A DNA stretch of 6,142 bases from Deltaproteobacteria bacterium ADurb.Bin026 (lineage in GTDB: Bacteria > Desulfobacterota > Syntrophorhabdia > Syntrophorhabdales > Syntrophorhabdaceae). Both the position numbers and the translations under genes were made by a program. The notes beneath the pieces were generated by a model. That model worked only from the letters and a program-made list of their open reading frames with translations. It searched no databases and was not told the origin of the DNA. This document shows positions 1 to 5,824 of this stretch, piece after piece; position 1 is the stretch's first letter; each line of letters begins with the position of its first letter. The stretch spans positions 1-6,142 of the forward strand of contig MWEV01000249.1 in assembly GCA_002071245.1 (NCBI GenBank), read 5' to 3'.

Positions 1-501
1 CCAGTTGGCGCCAGTCTCAAAAAGATAAAACGCAACGAACCGATCCTGATAGACTTCGGGATATGCTACCACGGGTACCAGGTCGATCAGACAAGGATGT
101 TTGCCATTGATTCGATGCCAGAACCCTATGTAAGTGCCTTCGAAGCGTGCAGGGAGATACATTACCGTGTTCTCGATAAGGTGCTTGAAGGTCTGACGAG
201 CAAACAACTTTTTGAATATTCAAAACTTCTCGCAAAAAGGTTCGGCTATGCAGATGCATATCTTGGATATGGCCATCACAAGGTGCGATTTCTTGCCCAC
301 GGCATCGGCATTGAGTTGGCAGAGTTTCCATATATTGCGGCAAGCCATACATATACTATTGAACCAGGCGCGGTTATTGCAATTGAGCCAAAGATGGTAT
401 TCCCCAAAAAGGGGGCATGTGGTATAGAGAATACAGTACTTATCGAAAATGGTAAATATAAAGTACTGACGGACAATGATGAATCAATTATGATTTTATG
501 A
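1..501 (+). CDS. M24-family metallopeptidase (Xaa-Pro aminopeptidase/dipeptidase type), C-terminal part
   Basis: This is the C-terminal 166 residues of a 'pita-bread' metallopeptidase; the reading frame is open from base 1, so the start and the N-terminal creatinase-type domain lie outside the window. All five expected dinuclear metal ligands are visible: Asp18 (in IDFG) and Asp29 (in VDQTR), exactly 11 residues apart, His100 (in AHGIG), Glu129 (in AIEPK) and Glu143 (in GIENT). The GYGHH segment just before His100 supplies the usual extra active-site histidine. The family removes N-terminal residues preceding proline or cleaves Xaa-Pro dipeptides in the cytoplasm; which of the two applies here cannot be told from this half. 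The GIELAEFP motif after the metal His fits the PepP/PepQ-like group rather than methionine aminopeptidase. The stop codon overlaps the next start (ATGA, 498-501), implying translational coupling. Nothing suggests the gene is broken. Confidence 0.9.
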   Translation, partial: PVGASLKKIKRNEPILIDFGICYHGYQVDQTRMFAIDSMPEPYVSAFEACREIHYRVLDKVLEGLTSKQLFEYSKLLAKRFGYADAYLGYGHHKVRFLAHGIGIELAEFPYIAASHTYTIEPGAVIAIEPKMVFPKKGACGIENTVLIENGKYKVLTDNDESIMIL

Positions 502-1295
502 AAATCATCTTTTCCACAGGATGCCTCTTCTATCTGCCAATCAAGGACATCTTTGAACTTGCTGCAGAAGCAGGTTTCGACGGTTGTGAACTCGTAATAA
601 ACAATCATTTCGAACGTGAGAACTATATCGATGTTGTAAAAGAATGCATTAAGATACTGCCAGTGTTTTCTCTACATGCACCATTCATGAAGATGGCGAC
701 CTGGGGCAATAAAATCCAATCTATATATCACTCCATCGAAATTGCAAAGGAATTAAATATCAAGTTGGTAAATTTTCACCCACCATCATGGTTTCAGGTT
801 GAACTGCAATTTTTAAAATGGTTTAACAGTATTAAGGACTTCCAAAAGATTTCCAACAACAGAGATATCGTTATTACAATCGAAAATATGCCACTGTCAG
901 GCGCGCGACTGATGCTTGCCCCATATATCTTAAACGACTATAAAGATCTCACCGAGTTCGGCATCAAAAAAAATCTTTACTTCACGTTTGATACAACCCA
1001 TTTTGCAACCTTTGGCGGCGATGTCGTTGCAGCATTTTTAAATGTTTTCAGAACAGGCAGACTAAAAAACATGCACATAAGCGATTATGGCAATACAAAA
1101 AGCCATTTATTTCTTGGAAGCGGTGAATTGCCGATTGTAAAGCTTTTAAGTACTATGATGAGGTTGGGATATGATGAAATAATCACCCTTGAGGTATCAC
1201 CCAAGGAATTGCCAAGGACACGTGAGTGGCTCCTCAAGGCAATAAAATATCAACATGCATTCTTAAAGATACATCTTGGGAAGGAACACAGATGA
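498..1295 (+). CDS. Sugar phosphate isomerase/epimerase-like TIM-barrel protein (AP endonuclease 2 / xylose isomerase-like fold)
   Basis: A 265-residue single-domain protein of the xylose-isomerase-like TIM-barrel superfamily (AP_endonuc_2). It starts straight into the first beta strand (MKIIFSTG). Metal-ligand positions typical of the fold follow in order: His60 (FSLHAP), His94 (VNFHPP), Glu129 (TIENM), Asp165 and His168 (FTFDTTHF), His193 with Asp196 (MHISD), His203 before GSGELP (207-212), and Glu222 (TLEVS). The family contains sugar isomerases/epimerases and endonuclease IV; the substrate cannot be assigned. The ligand set resembles endonuclease IV more than expected, but the Asp of the DRH motif is missing (Lys201 at that place). 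The start at 498 is chosen because it forms an ATGA overlap with the upstream stop; there is no clear Shine-Dalgarno sequence, so translation probably depends on re-initiation. Its own stop overlaps the radA start in the same way. Family call is firm, function is open. Confidence 0.85.
   Translation: MKIIFSTGCLFYLPIKDIFELAAEAGFDGCELVINNHFERENYIDVVKECIKILPVFSLHAPFMKMATWGNKIQSIYHSIEIAKELNIKLVNFHPPSWFQVELQFLKWFNSIKDFQKISNNRDIVITIENMPLSGARLMLAPYILNDYKDLTEFGIKKNLYFTFDTTHFATFGGDVVAAFLNVFRTGRLKNMHISDYGNTKSHLFLGSGELPIVKLLSTMMRLGYDEIITLEVSPKELPRTREWLLKAIKYQHAFLKIHLGKEHR
1278..1285 (+). promoter_or_regulatory. Ribosome binding site deciding the radA start
   Basis: GGGAAGGA lies six bases before the ATG at 1292, inside the end of the upstream gene. 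It decides the start: the frame is open further upstream (an ATG at 1226 would add 22 residues), but the shorter start has this site, the ATGA overlap and the canonical RadA N-terminus. Confidence 0.7.
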
Positions 1296-2608
1296 AAAAA
1301 ACAATTTTTGTTTGTGATGCCTGTGGATATGAAACGTTAAAATGGATGGGAAAATGCCCAAGATGTTCAGGCTGGGACACAATAAAAGAATACAGAATAG
1401 ATAAAACAGAAAACCCATCACACGAAAAACCCATCGTAATATCCGACGAGGATTTCGCCGAGGAAAAAATTGTGCTGGGCATAGATGAAATGGACAGGGT
1501 TCTCGGCGGAGGACTAGTATCGGGTTCATCGATTTTACTCGGGGGAGACCCAGGTATAGGAAAGACAACGCTCTGTTTTGAGATTGCATCAAGAATGGTT
1601 GAACTCGGACATAATGTCCTTTATATCTCTGGCGAGGAATCTCTGAAACAACTCGCTTCAAGAAAAAAGAGGTTGAACTTAAAAACACCTTTTTCCATAC
1701 TTACATCAAACCGACTCGATGATATGCTTCAGGCGGTTTGTGAAAGACCGTACAGTCTTGTTATTATCGATTCTATCCAATCCACATATAATACAAGCCT
1801 GCCGATGCTTCCGGGCAGCATTGGTCAGATAAAGGATGTCTCTTCGAGGATGATAATGGAAATGAAAAAACTTGATACTGCACATATCTTTATTGGACAT
1901 GTGACAAAAGAGGGAGTTATTGCTGGCCCGAAGGTCCTCGAACATATGGTCGACACAGTGCTCTATTTTGAAGGTGATAAAATGCTTCCTTACAGGTTGT
2001 TAAGGACAATCAAAAATCGTTTCGGTCCTGTTGATGAGGTTGGCATATTTCAGATGCACAGTTATGGGCTAAAAAGTGTTGAAAACCCATCACAATTTTT
2101 TGTTTCTGAACGTAGCGATATAGGCGCAGGCAGCACTCTTTTCCCCTATGTAACTGGTTCAAGGCCGTTAATCCTCGAGGTGCAGGCAATTACCCCAAAG
2201 ACAAACTTTTCCATACCAAAGAGAATATCGCTTGGCTACGATATAAACAGACTATTTATAATCATTGCGATCCTTGAGAAAATAATCAATAAATCATTTT
2301 TTGACCGCGATATTTACGTAAATGTAACTGGAGGTATGAAGGTGAACGAAACAGCAATAGACCTTGCTGTTGCCGCCTCAATCCTATCAGAATACAAGGG
2401 TGTAAATCTTGGGAAAAATACCTGTCTTTTCGGCGAAATAGGGCTTACAGGCGAAGTAAGAAGGGTAATGAACATGGACATACGACTCAGGGAGTGCGAA
2501 CGATTAGGCTTCAAAAGGGTCTTTTGTCCAAAAGACACAGGAGAAATCGACGGGATGGAAACTATCCCGTTAAAAAACGTCAGAGAGTTGTATGCATTGG
2601 CATTTTGA
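1292..2608 (+). CDS. radA: DNA repair and recombination protein RadA (Sms)
   Basis: Complete 438-residue RadA/Sms, close to the usual family length of about 450. A C4 zinc finger is at the N-terminus (Cys8, Cys11, Cys22, Cys25). The RecA-like ATPase core has Walker A GGDPGIGKT (84-92) and Walker B LVIID (156-160), followed by the RadA signature KNRFG (241-245). The C-terminal part, from about residue 270, is the Lon-protease-like domain, with the conserved VNVTGGMKVNE (343-353) and GEIGLTGEVRRV (381-392) segments; in RadA this domain is structural and DNA-binding, not proteolytic. The protein acts in the cytoplasm as a hexameric branch-migration helicase that processes recombination intermediates and assists RecA-mediated repair (family knowledge). 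The start at 1292 overlaps the preceding stop (ATGA) and has a good Shine-Dalgarno; an in-frame ATG at 1226 would add 22 residues that do not look like RadA. It ends 11 bp before the convergent stress-protein gene. Confidence 0.97.
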   Translation: MKKTIFVCDACGYETLKWMGKCPRCSGWDTIKEYRIDKTENPSHEKPIVISDEDFAEEKIVLGIDEMDRVLGGGLVSGSSILLGGDPGIGKTTLCFEIASRMVELGHNVLYISGEESLKQLASRKKRLNLKTPFSILTSNRLDDMLQAVCERPYSLVIIDSIQSTYNTSLPMLPGSIGQIKDVSSRMIMEMKKLDTAHIFIGHVTKEGVIAGPKVLEHMVDTVLYFEGDKMLPYRLLRTIKNRFGPVDEVGIFQMHSYGLKSVENPSQFFVSERSDIGAGSTLFPYVTGSRPLILEVQAITPKTNFSIPKRISLGYDINRLFIIIAILEKIINKSFFDRDIYVNVTGGMKVNETAIDLAVAASILSEYKGVNLGKNTCLFGEIGLTGEVRRVMNMDIRLRECERLGFKRVFCPKDTGEIDGMETIPLKNVRELYALAF

Positions 2609-2619
2609 TATTGACACAC

Positions 2620-3075
2620 TTAAGGCATCTCAAATAGCCTTCCCTTTGGTCTCACCGTCAAAACAGGACATGGTGATTTTCTCACAACCTTTTCTGCAAC
2701 ACTACCGATAAGCATATGTTCAATGCCGCTTCTTCCGTGGGTACCCATAACTACTAAATCAATACCCTCCTCGTTGATGTAGTCGATTATTTCAACAAAG
2801 GTTACACCGGTTCTAATTATCTTCTTTGTAGGCATGTCAATCTCTTTAATCACTTTATCAAAGTTTTTCTCTATCTCTTTTTCAATGTTTCTCTCGATAG
2901 CAATGAGATTCTCTGGGGTCAAAAAGGATTCATATGGGGTAAAGTAATTTGGGTTTGGTATTACATGAAGCAAATGCAATTCTGAATCATATTTTTTTGC
3001 AACACTTACGGCATAACCGGTTATTTCATCTGTGTATTCAGAAAAATCTATAGGATATAAGATCTTTTTAAACAT
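2620..3075 (-). CDS. Universal stress protein, single UspA domain
   Basis: A 151-residue cytoplasmic protein that is one complete Usp domain. It begins with the typical first strand (KKILYPIDFS, Asp10 conserved) and ends with the ATP-binding signature G-2x-G-9x-G-S: Gly111, Gly114, Gly124, Ser125 (in GTHGRSG...IGS). The last strand carries SPCPVLTVR. The intact signature predicts the ATP-binding MJ0577-like class rather than the non-binding UspA class. Such proteins help survival under starvation, oxidative or energy stress by mechanisms that remain poorly defined. It is a single gene with its own promoter and a strong Shine-Dalgarno, transcribed divergently from rpoD. Its stop lies 11 bp from the end of radA, and no terminator hairpin is apparent there. 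The start is well supported by AAGGAGGT four bases upstream. Confidence 0.94.
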   Translation of the reverse strand: MFKKILYPIDFSEYTDEITGYAVSVAKKYDSELHLLHVIPNPNYFTPYESFLTPENLIAIERNIEKEIEKNFDKVIKEIDMPTKKIIRTGVTFVEIIDYINEEGIDLVVMGTHGRSGIEHMLIGSVAEKVVRKSPCPVLTVRPKGRLFEMP

Positions 3076-3079
3076 GAAT

Positions 3080-3087
3080 ACCTCCTT
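3080..3087 (-). promoter_or_regulatory. Strong Shine-Dalgarno of the universal stress protein gene
   Basis: The minus strand reads AAGGAGGT, a near-perfect anti-16S match, four bases before the ATG. It is by far the strongest ribosome binding site in the window, suggesting high translation once the gene is transcribed. Confidence 0.75.
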
Positions 3088-3103
3088 ATAGATAGTATGG
3101 TTT

Positions 3104-3132
3104 CTTATATCTATAATTTAAATTTTAGTCAA
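3104..3132 (-). promoter_or_regulatory. Sigma-70 promoter of the universal stress protein gene
   Basis: On the minus strand, -35 TTGACT (3127-3132) and -10 TATAAG (3104-3109) are separated by exactly 17 bp. Five of six -35 bases and most -10 bases match consensus. A start of transcription near 3097 would leave a short leader of about 20 nt containing the strong Shine-Dalgarno. The -35 is preceded by an A-run. This is a prediction from sequence only. Confidence 0.65.
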
Positions 3133-3175
3133 TTTTTTGGTAGGCATATGTGGTAAAAAAAATTTTCAGACAATC

Positions 3176-3206
3176 TTGACGAAAAATAAAATAGGTGTTA
3201 TATACT
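3176..3206 (+). promoter_or_regulatory. Sigma-70 promoter of rpoD
   Basis: -35 TTGACG (3176-3181) and -10 TATATA (3199-3204) are separated by 17 bp; TATACT at 3201-3206 with a 19-bp spacer is an alternative reading. Transcription would begin around 3211, giving a leader of about 75 nt before the rpoD ATG. Because the upstream in-frame GTG at 3195 falls inside this promoter, the promoter itself argues against a longer RpoD. It lies back to back with the stress-protein promoter, with 43 bp between the two -35 boxes. Confidence 0.6.
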
Positions 3207-3236
3207 GAATATCAAAAAGTTGACCACAAAACATCC

Positions 3237-3267
3237 GGATGCCCTTTTAGATTCACAAAGGGCATTC
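3237..3267 (+). promoter_or_regulatory. Hairpin in the rpoD 5' leader (attenuator-like)
   Basis: The arms 3237-3247 and 3257-3267 pair over 11 bp (one G-U), with a 9-base loop TAGATTCAC; nine pairs are perfect Watson-Crick (ATGCCCTTT with AAAGGGCAT). A short T-rich tail (3266-3270, TCTTT) follows, so it resembles a weak intrinsic terminator or attenuator, but the T-tract is short and interrupted. It ends 8 nt before the rpoD ribosome binding site. Its 5' arm overlaps a 10-bp palindrome, CATCCGGATG (3232-3241). Function is inferred only. Confidence 0.5.
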
Positions 3268-3275
3268 TTTACGTC

Positions 3276-3281
3276 TGGGGA
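3276..3281 (+). promoter_or_regulatory. Ribosome binding site of rpoD
   Basis: TGGGGA lies six bases upstream of the ATG at 3288. It is only a moderate Shine-Dalgarno, but it is correctly spaced and supports this start over the GTG at 3195, which has no usable site and sits within the predicted promoter. Confidence 0.5.
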
Positions 3282-3287
3282 CTAAAA

Positions 3288-4802
3288 ATGGCTATAAAAA
3301 ATTTTTCTGAAATAAAACAACTCATCGATATAGGTATGGAAAAGGGTTATCTCACGCCTGACGAGATAAACGACTTTCTTCCACAAAACATATTTTCTCC
3401 CGAAGAGATTGAGGATATCTTTGACTTTCTGTCAGAATCGAATATAGATATAGTCGAAACGATCAAAGAAAAGGTTGAACCGGAAGAGGAAGAAGCCCAT
3501 GAATGGGGAGACGCTGAAAGATTCCCTTCAGAAAGAACAGATAACATAATATGGGCATATCTAAAGGATATAGGCCGCGTATCCCTGCTTACATCCGAAG
3601 AAGAATACATCATAGCAAAAAAGATTGAGGATGGTGAAAGAAAGATACGCAACCAACTCTTTGACCTGTCTCATGCAGTTAATGAACTCATGGAGATAAG
3701 TTTACAACTGAAGAAAGAAACTATTAATATCGTCGATATAATCAAAAATATTGACGAAATGAATTATACAAAAAAGGATGAAGAAAAGTATAAAAAGAAG
3801 ACCTTGTCCTTTATCAATAGCATCAAAAACCTTTTTGATAAAAAACAGGAAATAAAATTAAAACTCGAATCCAAGGACGGACGCAACAACAAACAGCTTG
3901 AAAAAAAATTGGTGGCTATAGAAAATAAAATCGACGAAACACTGCTAAATCTTAAACTTAACAAAAGGGTACTTGAAGACATTATCAAAAAAATTGCAAA
4001 ACAGATAAAATTCATGGATGAAGCAGAGGCAAGATCAGTCCGACAAAGATTGATAGAGTTGCGCGAAATCGAGAACGGGCTGAAGGTTGTCAAAAACAGA
4101 CTAATCCAGGCAAATCTGAGGCTTGTTATAAATATTGCAAAAAAATATCTCAACAGAGGGCTATCCTTTCTTGACCTTATCCAGGAAGGAAACATGGGAC
4201 TCATGAAAGCTGCCGAAAAATACGACTACCAGAAAGGTTATAAATTTTCAACTTACTCAACGTGGTGGATAAGGCAGGCCATAACAAGGGCAATAGCCGA
4301 TTACGCTAGAACAATAAGGGTGCCGGTTCATGTACTTGAAACAATGAACAAAATCACAAAGGTAACCATATCTCTCTTTCAGGAATTGGGCAGAGAGCCA
4401 AATCTTGACGAGATTTCAGAAAAGGCAGGCCTTCCACTGGAGAAGGTAAGGAAGATCATGAAGGTTTCAAACGAACCCATCTCTATTGAAACACCCATAG
4501 GCGATGATGAGTCAAAACTCGGAGATTTTATTGCAGACCCAAAATCTCCTTCCCCCTTCATGGAACTGGTGGGTATAACTCTCAAGGAAGAAATTGATAA
4601 AGTGCTTTCAACCCTGACACCAAGAGAGGAAAAGGTTATCAGGATGAGGCTTGGTATAGGCGAAAAAACAGACTATACGCTTGAAGAGGTAGGAGAGGTG
4701 TTTGGTCTCACAAGAGAAAGGATACGCCAAATAGAGGCAAAGGCATTGAGAAAGCTCAAACACCCATCAAGAAGAAAACGTCTGGAAAGCTTTCTGGAAT
4801 AG
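3288..4802 (+). CDS. rpoD: RNA polymerase primary sigma factor RpoD (sigma-70)
   Basis: A 504-residue primary sigma factor, shorter than the 613 of E. coli mainly through a smaller non-conserved region. Region 1.1 is at about 1-55 (IKQLIDIGMEKGYLT onward), followed by an acidic linker (EPEEEEAHEWGD). Region 1.2 is at about 85-120 (WAYLKDIGRVSLLT). A lysine-rich helical insert fills roughly 120-260. Region 2 (about 264-352) has NLRLVINIAKKYLNRG, DLIQEGNMGLMKA and the -10 recognition and melting segment FSTYSTWWIRQAITRAIADY, then RTIRVPVH. Region 3 is at about 353-430 with the finger SIETPIGDDES. Region 4 (about 440-504) carries the -35-binding helix-turn-helix TLEEVGEVFGLTRERIRQIE. It directs core RNA polymerase to housekeeping promoters. 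The start at 3288 is chosen over an in-frame GTG at 3195 because of the promoter position and the ribosome binding site. In many bacteria dnaG precedes rpoD; here the neighbour is a divergent stress gene and rpoD appears monocistronic. Confidence 0.97.
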   Translation: MAIKNFSEIKQLIDIGMEKGYLTPDEINDFLPQNIFSPEEIEDIFDFLSESNIDIVETIKEKVEPEEEEAHEWGDAERFPSERTDNIIWAYLKDIGRVSLLTSEEEYIIAKKIEDGERKIRNQLFDLSHAVNELMEISLQLKKETINIVDIIKNIDEMNYTKKDEEKYKKKTLSFINSIKNLFDKKQEIKLKLESKDGRNNKQLEKKLVAIENKIDETLLNLKLNKRVLEDIIKKIAKQIKFMDEAEARSVRQRLIELREIENGLKVVKNRLIQANLRLVINIAKKYLNRGLSFLDLIQEGNMGLMKAAEKYDYQKGYKFSTYSTWWIRQAITRAIADYARTIRVPVHVLETMNKITKVTISLFQELGREPNLDEISEKAGLPLEKVRKIMKVSNEPISIETPIGDDESKLGDFIADPKSPSPFMELVGITLKEEIDKVLSTLTPREEKVIRMRLGIGEKTDYTLEEVGEVFGLTRERIRQIEAKALRKLKHPSRRKRLESFLE

Positions 4803-4849
4803 TTCCAATCATTTCCACGGCATCCTTAGCGTTCACTTATAAATCCCTA

Positions 4850-5278
4850 TCAGATGCTGTAAACCTCTTTACCAAGGGTACGAACCCAATTTTGCTGTAA
4901 AACCTTCTGTGCCTCTTCCGTATTGTCTACGCCAAGAATAACAATTGCGTTATTGCTTATCCTTCCCAAATGTGGATAGAGATAATGGACATTAATGCCG
5001 GAACTTCTGAGTGGTTTTAATACAGCTATCAAACCACCAGGGTGATCAGGTGTTTCAACAGCAAGCACCTGCGTCTCTCTCGGGGCATAACCATTACCTT
5101 TTAGTATATTGATTGCCTTTGCAGGGTCATCGACTACAAACCTGACGGTACTTATATCCGAAGTATCTGCAACGGAGATCGCACGAATATTAACCCCTTC
5201 TCTGCCAAGTATCTCACTTATGTTCATCAATGCCCCTGGTACATTTTCCAGACTTACCGAAATCTGTGTTACAAGCAT
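4850..5278 (-). CDS. Tandem ACT-domain protein, last gene of the oxidoreductase operon
   Basis: A 142-residue protein made almost wholly of two ACT domains: the first at about 4-70 (QISVSLENVPGALMNISEIL, then GVNIRAISV), the second at about 71-140 (VLAVETPDHPGGLIAVLKPL, then GINVHYLYP). ACT domains bind amino acids or other small ligands and control linked enzymes. Stand-alone double-ACT proteins of this kind are often found next to 2-oxoacid:ferredoxin oxidoreductase or phenylacetate-CoA ligase genes, which fits the place here 12 bp after the gamma subunit. No enzymatic or DNA-binding domain is present, so it would act by binding a partner protein; the ligand is unknown. The ribosome binding site AGGAG (5288-5292) overlaps the stop of the upstream gene, suggesting coupled translation. 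Its 3' end faces rpoD, with 47 bp between the stops. Confidence 0.88.
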   Translation of the reverse strand: MLVTQISVSLENVPGALMNISEILGREGVNIRAISVADTSDISTVRFVVDDPAKAINILKGNGYAPRETQVLAVETPDHPGGLIAVLKPLRSSGINVHYLYPHLGRISNNAIVILGVDNTEEAQKVLQQNWVRTLGKEVYSI

Positions 5279-5287
5279 GTGTTTTTT

Positions 5288-5292
5288 CTCCT
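5288..5292 (-). promoter_or_regulatory. Ribosome binding site of the ACT gene, overlapping the upstream stop codon
   Basis: On the minus strand the TAG stop of the gamma subunit runs directly into AGGAG, nine bases before the ACT start, separated by an A-rich spacer. A ribosome terminating on the gamma subunit would cover this site, which favours coupled expression. Confidence 0.6.
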
Positions 5293-5824
5293 AAACGTAG
5301 TTATACCCAATCTCGAGGGCATCTTTATTTAATTTTATCAGTTTGGATTTACCTTCACCGAGTATCTCGGTAAGATTTTTTATCAAAAAATCATAAGAGA
5401 TAATATCGCTCGCCTTTATGAATGCCCCTAGCATGACCATGTTTGCAACCTTGATTGTGCCAAGCTTTTCTGCGAGTTCGCTAGTAGGAACCGATAATAC
5501 CTCTATATCGCTTCTTGCAGATGTTACATCAACAATCGATGAGTTCACACATAGAAGACCTCCAGACTGGAGTATACTTTGGAATCTGACAAAAGAGGGT
5601 TGATTCATTGCAACGATAAATTCAGGGTCTGATGCAACAGGAGATGCGATCTCCTCATCCGATACAACTACAGTACAGTTAGCCGTACCACCCCTCACTT
5701 CAACACCGTAAGAAGGCAGATATGTAACATATTTACCCTCATACATTGCAGCATTCGCTACGGTAAAACCAATCGAAAGAACACCCTGTCCGCCAAATCC
5801 TGAAAATATTGTTTTGGTCAGCAT
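5291..5824 (-). CDS. 2-oxoacid:ferredoxin oxidoreductase, gamma subunit
   Basis: A complete 177-residue gamma subunit of the pyruvate/2-oxoglutarate/2-oxoisovalerate ferredoxin oxidoreductase family. Visible family motifs are the N-terminal GFGGQG (9-14) strand-loop, PSYGVEVRGG (37-46) followed by TANCTVVVSD, the SPV motif near 61, and MNQPS (73-77) followed later by GGLLCVNSS. The gamma subunit corresponds to one structural domain of single-chain pyruvate:ferredoxin oxidoreductase and is needed for assembly of the cytoplasmic complex, which converts a 2-oxoacid and CoA to acyl-CoA and CO2 while reducing ferredoxin. PSYGVEVRGG fits the 2-oxoglutarate (KorC) or branched-chain (VorC) type; the exact substrate cannot be decided from this subunit. 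The start overlaps the beta-subunit stop by 7 nt (5818-5824), and AAAGAGG (5829-5835) lies four bases upstream as a ribosome binding site. Alpha and ferredoxin-like delta subunits would be expected further upstream, outside the window. Confidence 0.92.
   Translation of the reverse strand: MLTKTIFSGFGGQGVLSIGFTVANAAMYEGKYVTYLPSYGVEVRGGTANCTVVVSDEEIASPVASDPEFIVAMNQPSFVRFQSILQSGGLLCVNSSIVDVTSARSDIEVLSVPTSELAEKLGTIKVANMVMLGAFIKASDIISYDFLIKNLTEILGEGKSKLIKLNKDALEIGYNYV

Noticed and set aside
1226..1291. In-frame ATG giving RadA 22 extra N-terminal residues.
   Set aside because: The ATG at 1292 has a Shine-Dalgarno, overlaps the preceding stop and gives the normal RadA start directly before the zinc finger.
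2622..2641. Small inverted repeat AAGGC...GCCTT near the end of the stress-protein gene.
   Set aside because: Only five pairs with a 10-base loop and no T-tract; it lies within the coding sequence and is expected by chance.
3239..3250. Tiny leader ORF ATG CCC TTT TAG in the rpoD leader.
   Set aside because: Three codons without a ribosome binding site and buried in the hairpin stem; nothing supports translation.
3195..3287. In-frame extension of RpoD by 31 residues from a GTG at 3195.
   Set aside because: The GTG lies inside the predicted rpoD promoter, has no ribosome binding site, and the added residues do not resemble sigma region 1.1, which starts well at the ATG at 3288.
3764..4204. 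Long open frame on the minus strand inside rpoD.
   Set aside because: It is antisense to a strongly conserved gene, is rich in Ser/Phe/Leu as expected from the reverse complement of Lys/Glu-rich codons, and has no recognisable motif.
4817..4860. Possible terminator between rpoD and the ACT gene: ACGGCATC (4817-4824) can pair with GATGCTGT (4853-4860).
   Set aside because: The loop is 28 nt, one pair is G-U, the 3' arm lies inside the ACT gene and no T-tract follows, so it does not look like an intrinsic terminator.
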